This document shows, one piece after another, positions 8,156 to 17,247 of a stretch of 39,987 bases of DNA; positions within the stretch are counted from its first letter, which is position 1, and every line of letters starts with the position of its first letter. The notes beneath the pieces are model-generated. The model had not been told where the DNA came from. It made no database searches and worked only from the letters and a program-made list of their open reading frames with translations. The DNA comes from Pseudomonadota bacterium (GTDB lineage Bacteria > Pseudomonadota > Gammaproteobacteria > Burkholderiales > Casimicrobiaceae), in NCBI GenBank assembly GCA_018241765.1, contig JAFEDD010000003.1, positions 1-39,987 of the forward strand. The letters are read 5' to 3'. A program made the translations under genes and the position numbers.

Positions 8156-8818
8156 ATGAAGAAACTGTTCGCCTTACTGCTGCTGGCCAATGCAGCGCTC
8201 TTCGGCTATGTCTATCTCGATCGCATGAACGGCGCGGCGCAGGCGGCCGCCGACCGCTATCAGCCCGTCAATGCGAGCCTGATCAAGGTGCTCAGCGCGC
8301 AGCAGGTGGCTCGGCTCGGCCCCGCCAAGGTGGCGCAGTTGACGCTGGCCTGCGCCGAGTGGGGCGCGTTCAATGACGTCGAGCGGGCGCGCGCGATGAA
8401 GCTGCTCGAGCCGCTCGCGCTCGGCAAGACGTTGACCAGCCGACGCACTGAAGCGACGGCCTCGCACTGGGTGTACATCGCGCCCAAGAGCAGCAAGCCG
8501 AGCGCCGAGCGAGCGCTGGCGGAACTGCGCAAGCTCAATGTGAGTGATGTGGCATTGGTGAGCGAAGCGGGGCCGTGGAACAACGCCATTTCGCTGGGCG
8601 TGTACCGCAGCAAGGAGGCGGCCGATGCCCGTCTCGCCGAACTGAAGGCGCGCGGAGTGAAGACCGCGACGTATCGCGAACGCGAACAGACCGTCGCGTT
8701 GACGGCTCTCGTCGTGCGCGAGCCAACGCAGGCAACGCTTGCGCAGCTGGAAGAGTTGAAAGCGCAGATTCCTGGCAGCTCGGTCAGCACCGGAGCCTGC
8801 CCCGAGGCGAAACCGTGA
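8156..8818 (+). CDS. SPOR-domain membrane-anchored protein
   Basis: A 220-residue protein with a single N-terminal hydrophobic segment (about residues 4-17) and a periplasmic part carrying a SPOR-like repeat at about residues 99-165. That region has two beta-alpha-beta units containing WVYIAP and NAISLGVYRSKEAADARLAEL. SPOR domains bind denuded peptidoglycan at division sites, so a cell-envelope or division role is likely. It starts 22 nt after coaX. A conserved-looking cysteine near residue 58 (LACAEWGAF) and a cysteine close to the C-terminus are of unknown significance. Its stop overlaps the GTG of the next gene. Confidence 0.75.
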   Translation: MKKLFALLLLANAALFGYVYLDRMNGAAQAAADRYQPVNASLIKVLSAQQVARLGPAKVAQLTLACAEWGAFNDVERARAMKLLEPLALGKTLTSRRTEATASHWVYIAPKSSKPSAERALAELRKLNVSDVALVSEAGPWNNAISLGVYRSKEAADARLAELKARGVKTATYREREQTVALTALVVREPTQATLAQLEELKAQIPGSSVSTGACPEAKP

Positions 8819-9339
8819 CGGCCGCTGCGCATGGGGGCATCGCCCTCGTGGAGGATGCGTTGGACATCGACGCCGCTCGAGCGCTGATGCGTGCCTATGC
8901 GGCCTCGATCGGCATCGATCTGTGTTTTCAACACTTCGAAACGGAACTCGAGGCGCTGCCTGGCGCCTACGTTGCGCCGCGTGGCGGGCTGTGGCTCGCG
9001 CGCGATGATCGCGGCGCTGCGGTTGGGGTCATCGCACTGCGACCGCTGTCCGCCGTCGTCTGCGAGATGAAGCGGCTGTGGGTCGAGCCTCGCGCGCAGG
9101 GCACAGGACTTGGACGCGCGCTGGCACAGACGACCATCGATTTCGCGCGTGCGGCGGGATACGCCTCGATGAAGCTCGATACGCTGCAACATCGGATGCC
9201 GGCTGCGGTGTCGTTGTACCGCTCGCTCGGCTTCGTCGCCTGCGCCGCCTACACCGTGAACCCGGAGCCGGACGTGCTCTACATGGAACTCGATCTGGCG
9301 GGTGGCGACGCTGCGGCGGCGACAGGAGAGAGGCGATGA
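8815..9339 (+). CDS. GNAT-family N-acetyltransferase
   Basis: A 174-residue cytoplasmic acetyltransferase fold. The acetyl-CoA pyrophosphate-binding loop is recognisable as EPRAQGTGLGRALAQ, a variant of the R/Q-x-x-G-x-G/A motif, and the late element AAVSLYRSLGFVACAAY is the typical GNAT C-terminal strand-helix. The start was set at a GTG that overlaps the stop of the SPOR gene (GTGA), with GAGG 7 nt upstream; the frame is open further upstream but lies within the SPOR gene. The 3' end overlaps the GMC oxidoreductase by 4 bp (ATGA). The acceptor substrate is unknown. Confidence 0.8.
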   Translation: MTAAAHGGIALVEDALDIDAARALMRAYAASIGIDLCFQHFETELEALPGAYVAPRGGLWLARDDRGAAVGVIALRPLSAVVCEMKRLWVEPRAQGTGLGRALAQTTIDFARAAGYASMKLDTLQHRMPAAVSLYRSLGFVACAAYTVNPEPDVLYMELDLAGGDAAAATGERR

Positions 9340-10943
9340 ATCCCGATTACATCATCGTTGGCGGTGGTACGGCCGGGTGCGTGCTCGCCGGCAGGCTCTC
9401 GGAGGATCGTCGGCACTCCGTGTGCCTGCTGGAGGCGGGCCCGCGCGATGATTACCTGTGGATTCACATCCCGATCGGCTATGCCAAGACGATGTTCCAT
9501 CCGGTCTACAACTACGGTTATTACACGGAGCCCGATCCGTACATGAACGACCGCAAGATCTACTGGCCGCGGGGCCGATGTCTCGGAGGTTCGTCGTCGA
9601 TCAACGGGCTGATCCATATCCGTGGCCAGGCTGCCGACTACGATCGCTGGAGCGCGGCCGGCAATCCCGGTTGGTCATGGCGCGAAGTGCTGCCGTGGTT
9701 CGTTCGCAGCGAGCACAACGATGATCGGCGGTTGCAAGGCACCGCCTCGCACGGCACGGGAGGGCCGCTTTGGGCGACCAGCATTCCCGAGCCGCACCCG
9801 TTGATGGAAGCGATCATCGCCGCTGGCGAAGAGCTCGGCGTGCCGCGCACGATCGACTTCAACGGCGGCCAGCAGGAGGGTGTGGGCTACTACCAGCTCT
9901 TCACGCGAAACGGGTGGCGCTGCTCGACGGCCGTGGCCTATCTGCGCCCGGCACGGCGGCGCCGCAACCTGCGCGTCGAAGTCGATGCCCGAGTCACGCG
10001 TGTGCTGTTCGAGGGGACGCGTGCGGTCGGCGTCGAATACGTGCAGCGCGGCGTGCGTCAGCGGTTGCGGGCGAATCGCGAGGTGTTGCTCGCGGCTGGC
10101 GCGTTGCAGAGCCCGCAAATCCTGATGCTCTCGGGCATCGGACCGCAGGAGCACCTGCGCGAACACGGCATTGCGCCGCGTCAGCACCTGGCGGGCGTGG
10201 GCCGCAACCTGCAGGATCACTTGCAGTTGCGGCTCATGTTCAAGGTCAAGCAGCCGATCACGACGAACGATGATCTGCGTAGCCCGTGGCGAAAGTTCGG
10301 CATGGGTTGGCGCTGGATCACGCGGCGCTCCGGCCCGCTCGCCATCGGCATCAACCACGGCGGATTGTTCACCCGCGTGCTGCCCGAGTCGACGACGCCG
10401 GATATCCAGTTTCACTTCGCGGCGCTGTCGGCCGAATTGGCAGGGGCGGCGACGCACCCGTGGAGCGGCTGCACGTTCTCGGTCTGCCAATTGCGCCCCG
10501 AGTCGCGTGGTGAGGTGCGGCTCGGCTCCGCCGACCCGCTTGCGGCGCCGCTGATGCGCTCCAACTATTTGTCGCACGAGACGGACCGTCGTTGCGCCAT
10601 CGCCGCGGTGCGCTATGCGCGGCGACTCGCACGCGCGCCGGCGCTGGAAGGGTTGATTGGCGAGGAATACCGCCCCGGCGATGGCGCGCAGAGCGACGAT
10701 GAGATGCTCGGCTTTGCGCGGCAGTACGGGGCGACGATCTTTCATCCGGCCGGCACCTGCAAGATGGCACCGGCGAGTGATCCCGATGGCGTCGTCGATG
10801 CCACGCTTCGCGTTCGCGGCGTGCATGGATTGCGCGTGATCGATGCGTCGATCATGCCGACGCTGGTATCGGGCAACACCAATGCGCCGATCGTCATGAT
10901 CGCCGAAAAGGCGGCAGCGATGATCGCGGCCGACGCGCTATAG
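9336..10943 (+). CDS. GMC-family FAD-dependent oxidoreductase (choline dehydrogenase-like)
   Basis: A 535-residue flavoprotein of the glucose-methanol-choline family. The N-terminal FAD-binding motif VGGGTAGCVLAGRL starts at residue 8, followed by the acidic ribose-binding residue in LLEAG. The GMC signature WPRGRCLGGSSSINGL is near residue 85. The C-terminal active-site histidine lies in FHPAGTCKM, and the second conserved block is ASIMPTLVSGNTNAPIVMIAEKAA. It probably oxidises an alcohol to an aldehyde using a quinone or other acceptor; it is not necessarily choline-specific, since no betaine genes are nearby. It overlaps the GNAT gene and abuts the next gene (TAGTG). Confidence 0.9.
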   Translation: MNPDYIIVGGGTAGCVLAGRLSEDRRHSVCLLEAGPRDDYLWIHIPIGYAKTMFHPVYNYGYYTEPDPYMNDRKIYWPRGRCLGGSSSINGLIHIRGQAADYDRWSAAGNPGWSWREVLPWFVRSEHNDDRRLQGTASHGTGGPLWATSIPEPHPLMEAIIAAGEELGVPRTIDFNGGQQEGVGYYQLFTRNGWRCSTAVAYLRPARRRRNLRVEVDARVTRVLFEGTRAVGVEYVQRGVRQRLRANREVLLAAGALQSPQILMLSGIGPQEHLREHGIAPRQHLAGVGRNLQDHLQLRLMFKVKQPITTNDDLRSPWRKFGMGWRWITRRSGPLAIGINHGGLFTRVLPESTTPDIQFHFAALSAELAGAATHPWSGCTFSVCQLRPESRGEVRLGSADPLAAPLMRSNYLSHETDRRCAIAAVRYARRLARAPALEGLIGEEYRPGDGAQSDDEMLGFARQYGATIFHPAGTCKMAPASDPDGVVDATLRVRGVHGLRVIDASIMPTLVSGNTNAPIVMIAEKAAAMIAADAL

Positions 10944-10951
10944 TGACCATC

Positions 10952-11299
10952 ATGAGCCAACCCGACGCGAGCCGCGAGCACTTCGCCACCTTGCCGGAGC
11001 CTCCGTACTACGCGGTGATCTTCTCGTCGCAGCGGACGGCGGGCGACGAAGGTTATGAAGCGATGGCCGAACGCATGCTGTCTCTGGCTTCGCAACAGGC
11101 AGGTTTTCTTGGCGCCGAATCGGTGCGCGGCACAGACGGTTTCGGCATCACGGTTTCGTACTGGCACGATGAGGCTTCGATCGCGCACTGGCGCGCCGTG
11201 GCCGAACATCAGGAGGCGCAACGGCTCGGACATCAACGCTGGTATGAGCGTTTTGAAATTCGCGTGGCGCGGGTGGAGCGCACGCGCAGCAAACGCTGA
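10952..11299 (+). CDS. Antibiotic biosynthesis monooxygenase (ABM) fold protein
   Basis: A 115-residue single-domain protein with the dimeric alpha/beta-barrel pattern of the ABM/heme-degrading family: YYAVIFSSQR, AERMLSLASQQAGFLGAES and ISYWHDEASIAHW-like blocks (here VSYWHDEASIAHWRAV). Members range from monooxygenases acting on quinones to proteins of unknown role. A GTG nine bases upstream (10943), overlapping the GMC stop codon, is an alternative start; neither has a good ribosome site. A TATAGT box lies 8 nt before the ATG and could be an internal promoter. Placement between two dehydrogenases suggests an accessory redox or detoxification role, which is inference. Confidence 0.75.
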   Translation: MSQPDASREHFATLPEPPYYAVIFSSQRTAGDEGYEAMAERMLSLASQQAGFLGAESVRGTDGFGITVSYWHDEASIAHWRAVAEHQEAQRLGHQRWYERFEIRVARVERTRSKR

Positions 11300-11350
11300 G
11301 TGCGGTGGCGGAAGGCGCCGCGCATCGCAATCGCAGGGGAGGGCTTTCGC

Positions 11351-12685
11351 ATGTATCGCTGCTGTCGCTATTACGGTCTCGAGGGGGTTGCCGGGCATGA
11401 GGGTGACGCCGCGTTCAGTGTCGAAGTCAATCACTTCACGTTCGGGCCGGGTTGCCTGCGCGAGGCGGGCTCGCACGCACGCTCGCTCGGCATGCACCGG
11501 GTTGCGCTCTACACCGACAAGCAGGTGCGCGACCTGCCCTACGTCGCCACGGTCAAGCGCTCGCTCGAAGCGGCCGGCATCGATGTGGCGATTTACTGGG
11601 AATGCGAAGTCGAGCCGACGGACCGATCGTTCAAGGCGGCCGCAGCCTTTGCGCAGGAAGGGCGCTTCGACGGTTTTGTTTCGGTCGGCGGAGGCTCCGT
11701 CATCGACACGGCGAAGGCGGCCAACCTCTATGCCAGCCACCCCGATGATTTTCTCGCCTACGTCAACGCGCCGATCGGGCAGGGCAAACCGGTGCCAGGG
11801 CCGCTCAAGCCGCACATCGCCTGTCCGACCACCTGTGGCACCGGCAGTGAAGTGACCGGCATCGCGATCTTCGATCTCCTCGAACAGCAATGCAAGACGG
11901 GCATCCTGTCGCGGCACCTGCTCCCCTCGCGAGCGCTGGTCGACCCCGACGTGACGCACACACTGACCCCTGCGATCGTCGCCGCCAATGGCTTCGATGC
12001 GTTGTCCCACGCGCTGGAGAGTTACACGGCACGGCCGCATTCCGCCAAGGTGAAGAACTACGAAGGCTTCGACGGCGCCCGACGCCCGATGAACCAGGGC
12101 GCGAATCTCTGGAGCGACATGGGTGCGCGTGAAGCGCTGCGCCTGATCGGACAGAACCTGGTGCGCGCCGTCAACGACCCTGACGATGCGCAAGCCAGGG
12201 GCAGCATCATGTATGCGGCACTGGTGGCTGGCATGACGTTCAGCAACGCGGGCTGCCATCTGCCGCACGGCATGAGCTACGCGGTGAGCGGTCTGGTTCG
12301 CGATTTCAAAGCGCCCGGCGGTTACCCGCAGGACGCACCGATGGTGCCGCACGGCATGAGCGTGGTGCTCAACGCACCCAGCGTCTATCGCTTCACCGGC
12401 GAAGCCGCACCGGAGCGTCACCTCGAAGGCGCCGCTTTCCTTGGCGCGGATGTCCGCGACGCGCGGCCGGAAGATGGCGGCGAGGTGGTGGCGGCCAAGC
12501 TGATCGAAATGATGCAGGCCGTGCGCTTTCCGAACGGGCTGAACGCGGTTGGCTATAGCGAGGCCGATGCCGAAGCGCTGGCCGAACGGGCGTTCCCGCA
12601 GCAGCGGGTCATCCAGAACGCGCCACGCGAGGTGACGAAAACGACGCTCGCGGAACTCTTCAGAGGGGCGATGCGGTATTGGTGA
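11351..12685 (+). CDS. Hydroxyacid-oxoacid transhydrogenase-type iron-containing alcohol dehydrogenase
   Basis: A 444-residue group III (Fe-type) alcohol dehydrogenase that most resembles hydroxyacid-oxoacid transhydrogenase (ADHFE1), which couples 4-hydroxybutyrate oxidation to 2-oxoglutarate reduction. The nucleotide-binding GGGSVIDTAKA and the CPTTCGTGSEVT block are intact. Metal-ligand segments FDALSHALESY, GCHLPHGMSYAV and MVPHGMSVVL are present. The start at 11351 has AGGGGAGGG 7 nt upstream; an earlier in-frame GTG (11300) adds 17 residues with no ribosome site. It closes the plus-strand operon that begins at birA and faces aapP across a shared terminator. Substrate assignment rests on overall resemblance only. 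Confidence 0.85.
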   Translation: MYRCCRYYGLEGVAGHEGDAAFSVEVNHFTFGPGCLREAGSHARSLGMHRVALYTDKQVRDLPYVATVKRSLEAAGIDVAIYWECEVEPTDRSFKAAAAFAQEGRFDGFVSVGGGSVIDTAKAANLYASHPDDFLAYVNAPIGQGKPVPGPLKPHIACPTTCGTGSEVTGIAIFDLLEQQCKTGILSRHLLPSRALVDPDVTHTLTPAIVAANGFDALSHALESYTARPHSAKVKNYEGFDGARRPMNQGANLWSDMGAREALRLIGQNLVRAVNDPDDAQARGSIMYAALVAGMTFSNAGCHLPHGMSYAVSGLVRDFKAPGGYPQDAPMVPHGMSVVLNAPSVYRFTGEAAPERHLEGAAFLGADVRDARPEDGGEVVAAKLIEMMQAVRFPNGLNAVGYSEADAEALAERAFPQQRVIQNAPREVTKTTLAELFRGAMRYW

Positions 12686-12689
12686 CGGA

Positions 12690-12704
12690 GCCCGCCGGGC
12701 GGGC
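12690..12704. terminator. Bidirectional hairpin between convergent genes
   Basis: GCCCG / CGGGC with a 5-nt loop fills most of the 28-bp gap between the plus-strand transhydrogenase gene and minus-strand aapP. It is GC-rich with no strong T tract on either side. Position between two convergent stop codons supports a shared terminator role. Confidence 0.5.
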
Positions 12705-12713
12705 GTTCGGCGC

Positions 12714-13469
12714 TTAGTGCCCGAGAATTTTCGACAGGAAGTCCTTCGAGCGATCGGTCTTCGGGTTGTTGAAGAACTCGTGCGGCGTGTTCTCTTCGAC
12801 GATCTGTCCCTGGTCCATGAAGATCACGCGGTCGGCCACGGCCTTGGCAAAGCCCATCTCGTGCGTGACGCAGAGCATCGTGATGCCCTGCTTGGCCAGC
12901 TCGACCATGACGTCGAGCACTTCCTTGATCATCTCCGGATCGAGCGCCGAGGTCGGTTCGTCGAACAGCATGATCTTCGGCGTCAGGCACAGCGCCCGCG
13001 CGATGGCTACCCGCTGCTGCTGACCGCCGGAGAGTTGCAGCGGATATTTGCCGGCTTGCTCGGCGATGCGCACGCGCTTCAGTTGCGTCATGGCGCGTTC
13101 TTCGGCCTCCCGTTTCGGCAGTTTGCCGACGTACATCGGTGACAGCGTCAGGTTCTCCAGCACGGTCAGGTGCGGGAACAGGTTGAACTGCTGGAACACC
13201 ATGCCGACATCCTTGCGGATGCGGTCGATCGCCTTGACGTCGTCGGTGAGCTCGGTGCCATCGACGATGAGGTGGCCTTCCTGATGCTCTTCGAGACGGT
13301 TGATGCAGCGGATCAGTGTCGATTTGCCGGAGCCCGAGGGGCCGCAGATGACGATGCGTTCGCCGCGTTTGACCTTCAGATCGATGTCGCGCAACACGTG
13401 GAAGCTGTTGCCGTACCACTTGTTGACGCGGTCGAAGACGATGATGTTGTCGGTTGCTTGGGTAGTCAT
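12714..13469 (-). CDS. aapP: General L-amino acid ABC transporter ATP-binding protein AapP
   Basis: A 251-residue ABC ATPase of the polar amino acid uptake family. It has Walker [10 protein letters not shown], signature [15 protein letters not shown], Walker [15 protein letters not shown] and the H-loop in [21 protein letters not shown]. The protein ends in a short tail including [18 protein letters not shown], typical of AapP/GltL-type subunits. It is the last gene of the minus-strand aap operon, 16 nt after aapM. It supplies energy to the AapQ/AapM permease for import of amino acids delivered by AapJ. Confidence 0.93.
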   Translation of the reverse strand: MTTQATDNIIVFDRVNKWYGNSFHVLRDIDLKVKRGERIVICGPSGSGKSTLIRCINRLEEHQEGHLIVDGTELTDDVKAIDRIRKDVGMVFQQFNLFPHLTVLENLTLSPMYVGKLPKREAEERAMTQLKRVRIAEQAGKYPLQLSGGQQQRVAIARALCLTPKIMLFDEPTSALDPEMIKEVLDVMVELAKQGITMLCVTHEMGFAKAVADRVIFMDQGQIVEENTPHEFFNNPKTDRSKDFLSKILGH

Positions 13470-13485
13470 GGCGATGCCCCGAGGT

Positions 13486-14592
13486 TCAGCGCAGGCGGGA
13501 TTTGTTGGTCTGTTTCTCGATCCAGAGACTGTAGCGACTCATCGCGAAGCAGAAGCAGAAGTAGATCGCGACGATGAAGATGTAGCCTTCGAGCTTGAAG
13601 GGACGCCAGTTGGCATCGGAGTTGAGGGCGAGCCCCAGGGCGCCGGTCAGCTCGTACATCGAAACGATGGAGACGAGCGAGGTGTCCTTGAACATCGAGA
13701 TGAAGCTGTTCATGATGCCGGGCACGACCATCGCGAGCGCCTGCGGCAGGATGATCTTGCGCTGCGTCTGCCAGTAGGACAACCCGAGCGACGCCGCCGC
13801 TTCGCTCTGCCCCTTGGGTAGCGCCTGCAGGCCGCCGCGGATGACTTCGGCGAGGTACGCCGCCGTGAACAGCGTGATGCCCGCCAGCGCACGGATCAGC
13901 ACGTCGATGCTGACGCCTTGCGGCATGAACAGCGGGAACATGAAGGAGGCCATGAACAGCACCGAGATCAGCGGCACGCCGCGCACGAGTTCGACGTAGA
14001 CGGTGCAGAAGCTGCGGATGGCGGGAAGGCTGGAGCGTCGACCCAGCGCCACCAGCAGCGCGAGCGGAAAGGCGAGCACCATCGACAGTGTGGTCAACAT
14101 GATGGTGAGCGGCAATCCGCCCCAGCGGTCGGTGGTGACCGCACTCAATCCGAGCACGCCGCCCGCCATCACCACGAAGTAGACCGCGAGCACGATGACC
14201 CACAGCACGGCGAGCCATTTGCTCCAGAACGCCCGCGTGCAGGAAGCCACGATCAATGCGATCAGCAGCAGCGTTGCGACCAGCGGTCGCCACTGCTCTT
14301 CGAACGGGTAGCGCCCGAAGAGGATCAGCCGATATTTCTCGGCGATGACGCCCCAGCAGGCGCCGGCACCGTCGGCGCGACAGGCGTCGACGTTGGGGAC
14401 GACGGTGGCCGTGAACACGGCCCAGTTCAGCAGCTTGGGCAGGAAGTAGAACAGCACGCCGCCGATGATGAGGGTGGCGATCGCACTGGGCACGCTGCCG
14501 AAGAGATTGCTGCGAATCCACGGCACCAAGCCCTCGGTGCGAACCGGGGCGGGGCGCGGCGGCAGAGACTGAAAGATGATGGTGTCGGCCAT
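13486..14592 (-). CDS. aapM: General L-amino acid ABC transporter permease AapM
   Basis: A 368-residue inner-membrane permease. It is longer than the usual ~220-residue amino acid permeases because of an N-terminal extension with extra membrane segments before the HisM-type core, the hallmark of AapM/BztC-type subunits. The core has the EAA loop [19 protein letters not shown] followed by [19 protein letters not shown]. One base separates its start from the stop of aapQ, so translation is probably coupled. With AapQ it forms the heterodimeric channel of the importer. Confidence 0.92.
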   Translation of the reverse strand: MADTIIFQSLPPRPAPVRTEGLVPWIRSNLFGSVPSAIATLIIGGVLFYFLPKLLNWAVFTATVVPNVDACRADGAGACWGVIAEKYRLILFGRYPFEEQWRPLVATLLLIALIVASCTRAFWSKWLAVLWVIVLAVYFVVMAGGVLGLSAVTTDRWGGLPLTIMLTTLSMVLAFPLALLVALGRRSSLPAIRSFCTVYVELVRGVPLISVLFMASFMFPLFMPQGVSIDVLIRALAGITLFTAAYLAEVIRGGLQALPKGQSEAAASLGLSYWQTQRKIILPQALAMVVPGIMNSFISMFKDTSLVSIVSMYELTGALGLALNSDANWRPFKLEGYIFIVAIYFCFCFAMSRYSLWIEKQTNKSRLR

Positions 14593-14593
14593 G

Positions 14594-15775
14594 CTAGCGC
14601 TCCTTGATGGCAGCCTTCTTGTTGTACCAACCCATCAGCACCGAGGTGGCGAGCGAGGTGATCAGGTAGACGACCATGATCAGCGCGATGCACTCGACGG
14701 CGCGACCGGTCTGGTTGATCGCGGTGTTGCCGATCGACACCACGTCGGGGTAGCCGATGGCGACGGCGAGCGAGGAGTTCTTCGTGAGGTTCAGGTATTG
14801 GTTGGTCATCGGCGGGATGATGACGCGCAGCGCCTGCGGCAAGAGCACTTTCTGCATCTCCTGCCCGCGACTGAGCCCCAGCGCGCGTGCCGCTTCGCTC
14901 TGGCCATGCGCGACCGACTGGATGCCCGAGCGCACGACCTCCGAGACGAACGCGGCGGTGTAGAGCACGAGCCCCATCAGCACGGCCAGGAACTCGGGCG
15001 TCAGTGACCCGCCGCCTTCGACGGCGAATTCCCCCTTCTTCGGAATTTCCCACGCCGTTGGCATGCCGCCCGCGCCCCAGCCGATCAGCGCGCCGACGAT
15101 GACGATCGCCAGCGGCGCGAAGAACAGACTGCCCAGGCGGCCGGTTTCCTCGAAGCGCCGCTGCGTGCGGCGACGGTACGCCCACGCAGCGACGAGGCCT
15201 GCTCCGAGTCCGGCGAGCGTGGCCAGATGTGCGCTCGACCATTCGGGAATCGGAAACGAAAGGCCACCCTTGCTCAGATAGAACGGCCCGATGTGGCGTG
15301 CGTCCGTGATGTCGGGCAGCAGTTCGGTGGCGAGCAGGTACCACATCAGCAGCTGGATCAGGATCGGTACGTTGCGAAAGAGTTCCACGTAGGTTTGGCA
15401 CAGGCCACGCACGAGTCCGTTGCGCGAAAAACGGCCGATGCCGATCAGCGTGCCGAGTATCGTCGTCAACAGGATGCCGACGGCCGCCACCCGCAGCGTG
15501 TTGACGATGCCGACCAGGAACGCCTTCCAGTAGGGGTCGTTCGAGTCGAAATGAAACAGCGACTCGCCGATGTCGAAACCGGCGGTCGTGGTGAGAAAGT
15601 CGAAGCCCCCTTGAATGCCGCGCACCCGCATGTTTTCGGCGGTGTTGTGGGCGAGGAACCAGCCGGTGGCGGCGACCAGTGCGAGCAGGACGATCTGGTA
15701 GATCAGGCCGCGAAAGGCCTGGCTGCGCCATGACCAATCACGTTTTTTGGGCGGCGTACGTGGTGCATCGGCCAT
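14594..15775 (-). CDS. aapQ: General L-amino acid ABC transporter permease AapQ
   Basis: A 393-residue inner-membrane permease, the AapQ/BztB partner of AapM. After a first membrane helix (about residues 24-41) comes a periplasmic stretch containing GIQGGFDFLTTTAGFDIGE, a recognisable AapQ feature. The EAA loop SVAHGQSEAARALGLSRGQ and VLLPQALRVIIPPMTNQYL are in the C-terminal half, with the large internal insertion that marks this subfamily. It follows aapJ after a 244-nt gap containing a strong hairpin. Confidence 0.92.
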   Translation of the reverse strand: MADAPRTPPKKRDWSWRSQAFRGLIYQIVLLALVAATGWFLAHNTAENMRVRGIQGGFDFLTTTAGFDIGESLFHFDSNDPYWKAFLVGIVNTLRVAAVGILLTTILGTLIGIGRFSRNGLVRGLCQTYVELFRNVPILIQLLMWYLLATELLPDITDARHIGPFYLSKGGLSFPIPEWSSAHLATLAGLGAGLVAAWAYRRRTQRRFEETGRLGSLFFAPLAIVIVGALIGWGAGGMPTAWEIPKKGEFAVEGGGSLTPEFLAVLMGLVLYTAAFVSEVVRSGIQSVAHGQSEAARALGLSRGQEMQKVLLPQALRVIIPPMTNQYLNLTKNSSLAVAIGYPDVVSIGNTAINQTGRAVECIALIMVVYLITSLATSVLMGWYNKKAAIKER

Positions 15776-15952
15776 GTCGTTCCCCGCGAATGACGTTGGT
15801 TGTGCGGCAAGATGAACGGCTTGCCATGCAGGTTGGCGGAGCGCGGTGCGCTGCTCGGGCGCCCTCAGCAGGTCGAGGCGCTCTCGCCGATCCCCGCCCC
15901 GAGGGGCGAGGCGTTCCGGTTGCTGTCACGGCGATCGACACGGTGCGCCGAT

Positions 15953-15982
15953 CGCCGAGTGCACACGGGGGTGCGCTCGGCG
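15953..15982 (-). other. Intercistronic stem-loop between aapJ and aapQ
   Basis: A 12-bp stem with one mismatch (CGCCGAGTGCAC against GTGCGCTCGGCG) and a 6-nt loop lies 37 nt past the aapJ stop, in the 244-nt gap before aapQ. It has no T tract. Such structures after a binding-protein gene commonly protect the upstream mRNA or partly terminate, giving more binding protein than permease; that role is inferred here. No coding sequence was recognised in the rest of the gap. Confidence 0.5.
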
Positions 15983-16019
15983 ACGGGCAAGGCGGCGATG
16001 CGTCCGTGCAAGGCGGCGT

Positions 16020-17051
16020 TCAGCGTACCGGGTAGGCGTACATCAGGCCGCCCTTGTTCCACTGGTTGTTGACGCCGCGCGGCAGCTTCAGGGCGCTCTT
16101 CGGGCCGACGTTGCGCTCGAAGATCTCGCCGTAGTTGCCGACGGTCTTCAAGGCGCGCGTCATCCAGTCCTTGTCGAGGCCGAGCAGTTTGCCGGTGTCT
16201 TCCGTGGTGCCGAGGATGCGCTGCACGACCGGGTCCTGGCTCGATTTCATCTGGTCGACATTGTGTTGGGTGATGCCGTATTCCTCGGATTCGATGAGTC
16301 CGTAGATGACCCACTTGGCGATGGCGAACCATTCGTCGTCACCACGGCGCACCATCGGGCCGAGGGGTTCCTTCGAGATCAACTGCGGCAGGATGACGTG
16401 ATCGTCCGGGTTCTTCGCTTCCTTGTTGCGCACCGAAGCGAGCCCCGAGGCGTCCGTCGTGTAGGCGACGCAACGCCCAGCGAAGTAGGCGCCGGTGGCG
16501 GCTTCGACCTTCTCGAACACGACCGGCTTGATGCCGAGGCCGTTGGTCTTCGAGAAGTCGGTCAGGTTTTTCTCGGTCGTGGTGCCCGACTGCACGCAGA
16601 CGGTCTGGCCCTTCAGCTGCTTGGCGTCCTTGATCTTCGACTTGGTGGGGACCATGAAGCCCTGGCCGTCGTAGTAGGTGACGACCGTGTCGTGCAGGCC
16701 GAGCGATGCATCGCGCGTGAGCGAGAAGGTGGTGTTGCGCGACAGAATGTCGACCTCGCCCGACTGCAGCGCGGTGAAGCGCTGTTGCGCACCGAGCGGT
16801 ACCCACTTGACCTTGTTGCCGTCGCCGAGCACGGCTGCCGCGATGGCGCGGCAGATGTCGACGTCGAGCCCCGACCAGGCGCCGTTGGAATCGGCCTGCG
16901 AGAAGCCGGCGAGGCCGGTGTTCACGCCGCAGACGACCTGCCCGTTCTTCTTGATCTTGTCGAGGGTTGCGCCGGCGTGTGCGGGAGCGGTGGCCAGCGC
17001 GCCAAGCGCGAGCAGGGCGCCGAGGGCGACCTTGGTTTGGGTGAGTTTCAT
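16020..17051 (-). CDS. aapJ: General L-amino acid ABC transporter periplasmic binding protein AapJ
   Basis: A 343-residue type II periplasmic binding protein (SBP_bac_3 family) with a signal peptide ending at about AHAGA (residue 26). The sequence LDKIKKNGQVVCGVNTGLAGF opens the mature domain and WSGLDVDICRAIAAAVLGD follows, as in AapJ/BztA proteins that bind many L-amino acids. The start was set at the ATG preceded by AAGGAGG; an in-frame ATG 30 bases upstream is less likely. It is the first gene of the aapJQMP operon. The length agrees with the family. Confidence 0.92.
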   Translation of the reverse strand: MKLTQTKVALGALLALGALATAPAHAGATLDKIKKNGQVVCGVNTGLAGFSQADSNGAWSGLDVDICRAIAAAVLGDGNKVKWVPLGAQQRFTALQSGEVDILSRNTTFSLTRDASLGLHDTVVTYYDGQGFMVPTKSKIKDAKQLKGQTVCVQSGTTTEKNLTDFSKTNGLGIKPVVFEKVEAATGAYFAGRCVAYTTDASGLASVRNKEAKNPDDHVILPQLISKEPLGPMVRRGDDEWFAIAKWVIYGLIESEEYGITQHNVDQMKSSQDPVVQRILGTTEDTGKLLGLDKDWMTRALKTVGNYGEIFERNVGPKSALKLPRGVNNQWNKGGLMYAYPVR

Positions 17052-17122
17052 CGGGATCCTCCTTGATTGGAAACGAAACATGCAGGAACCATCGATCCTG
17101 ACGACGGCCCCGTCCGGCAGGC

Positions 17123-17151
17123 ATTACACCAGAGATTGCGCCCGGTTGCAT
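17123..17151 (-). promoter_or_regulatory. Possible promoter of aapJ
   Basis: On the minus strand TGTAAT (17123-17128) is preceded by TG and one base, giving an extended -10 form, about 72 nt before the aapJ start. The -35 region is poor. This is a weak prediction from one short motif in the 196-bp gap between the antiporter gene and aapJ. Confidence 0.25.
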
Positions 17152-17212
17152 GCCGAAATGGCAAACGATGATACGTGAGATGGCGGCGCCAGCGGAGCGT
17201 TCGGAGGCGCGA

Positions 17213-17228
17213 TTCGGGTTATCCCGAA
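17213..17228 (-). terminator. Small hairpin after the antiporter gene
   Basis: TTCGGG and CCCGAA form a 6-bp stem with loop TTAT, starting 20 nt beyond the stop codon of the minus-strand antiporter gene and upstream of aapJ. There is no convincing U tract. It could separate the two transcripts. Confidence 0.3.
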
Positions 17229-17247
17229 GTGCTTGCCGGATGCGCGC

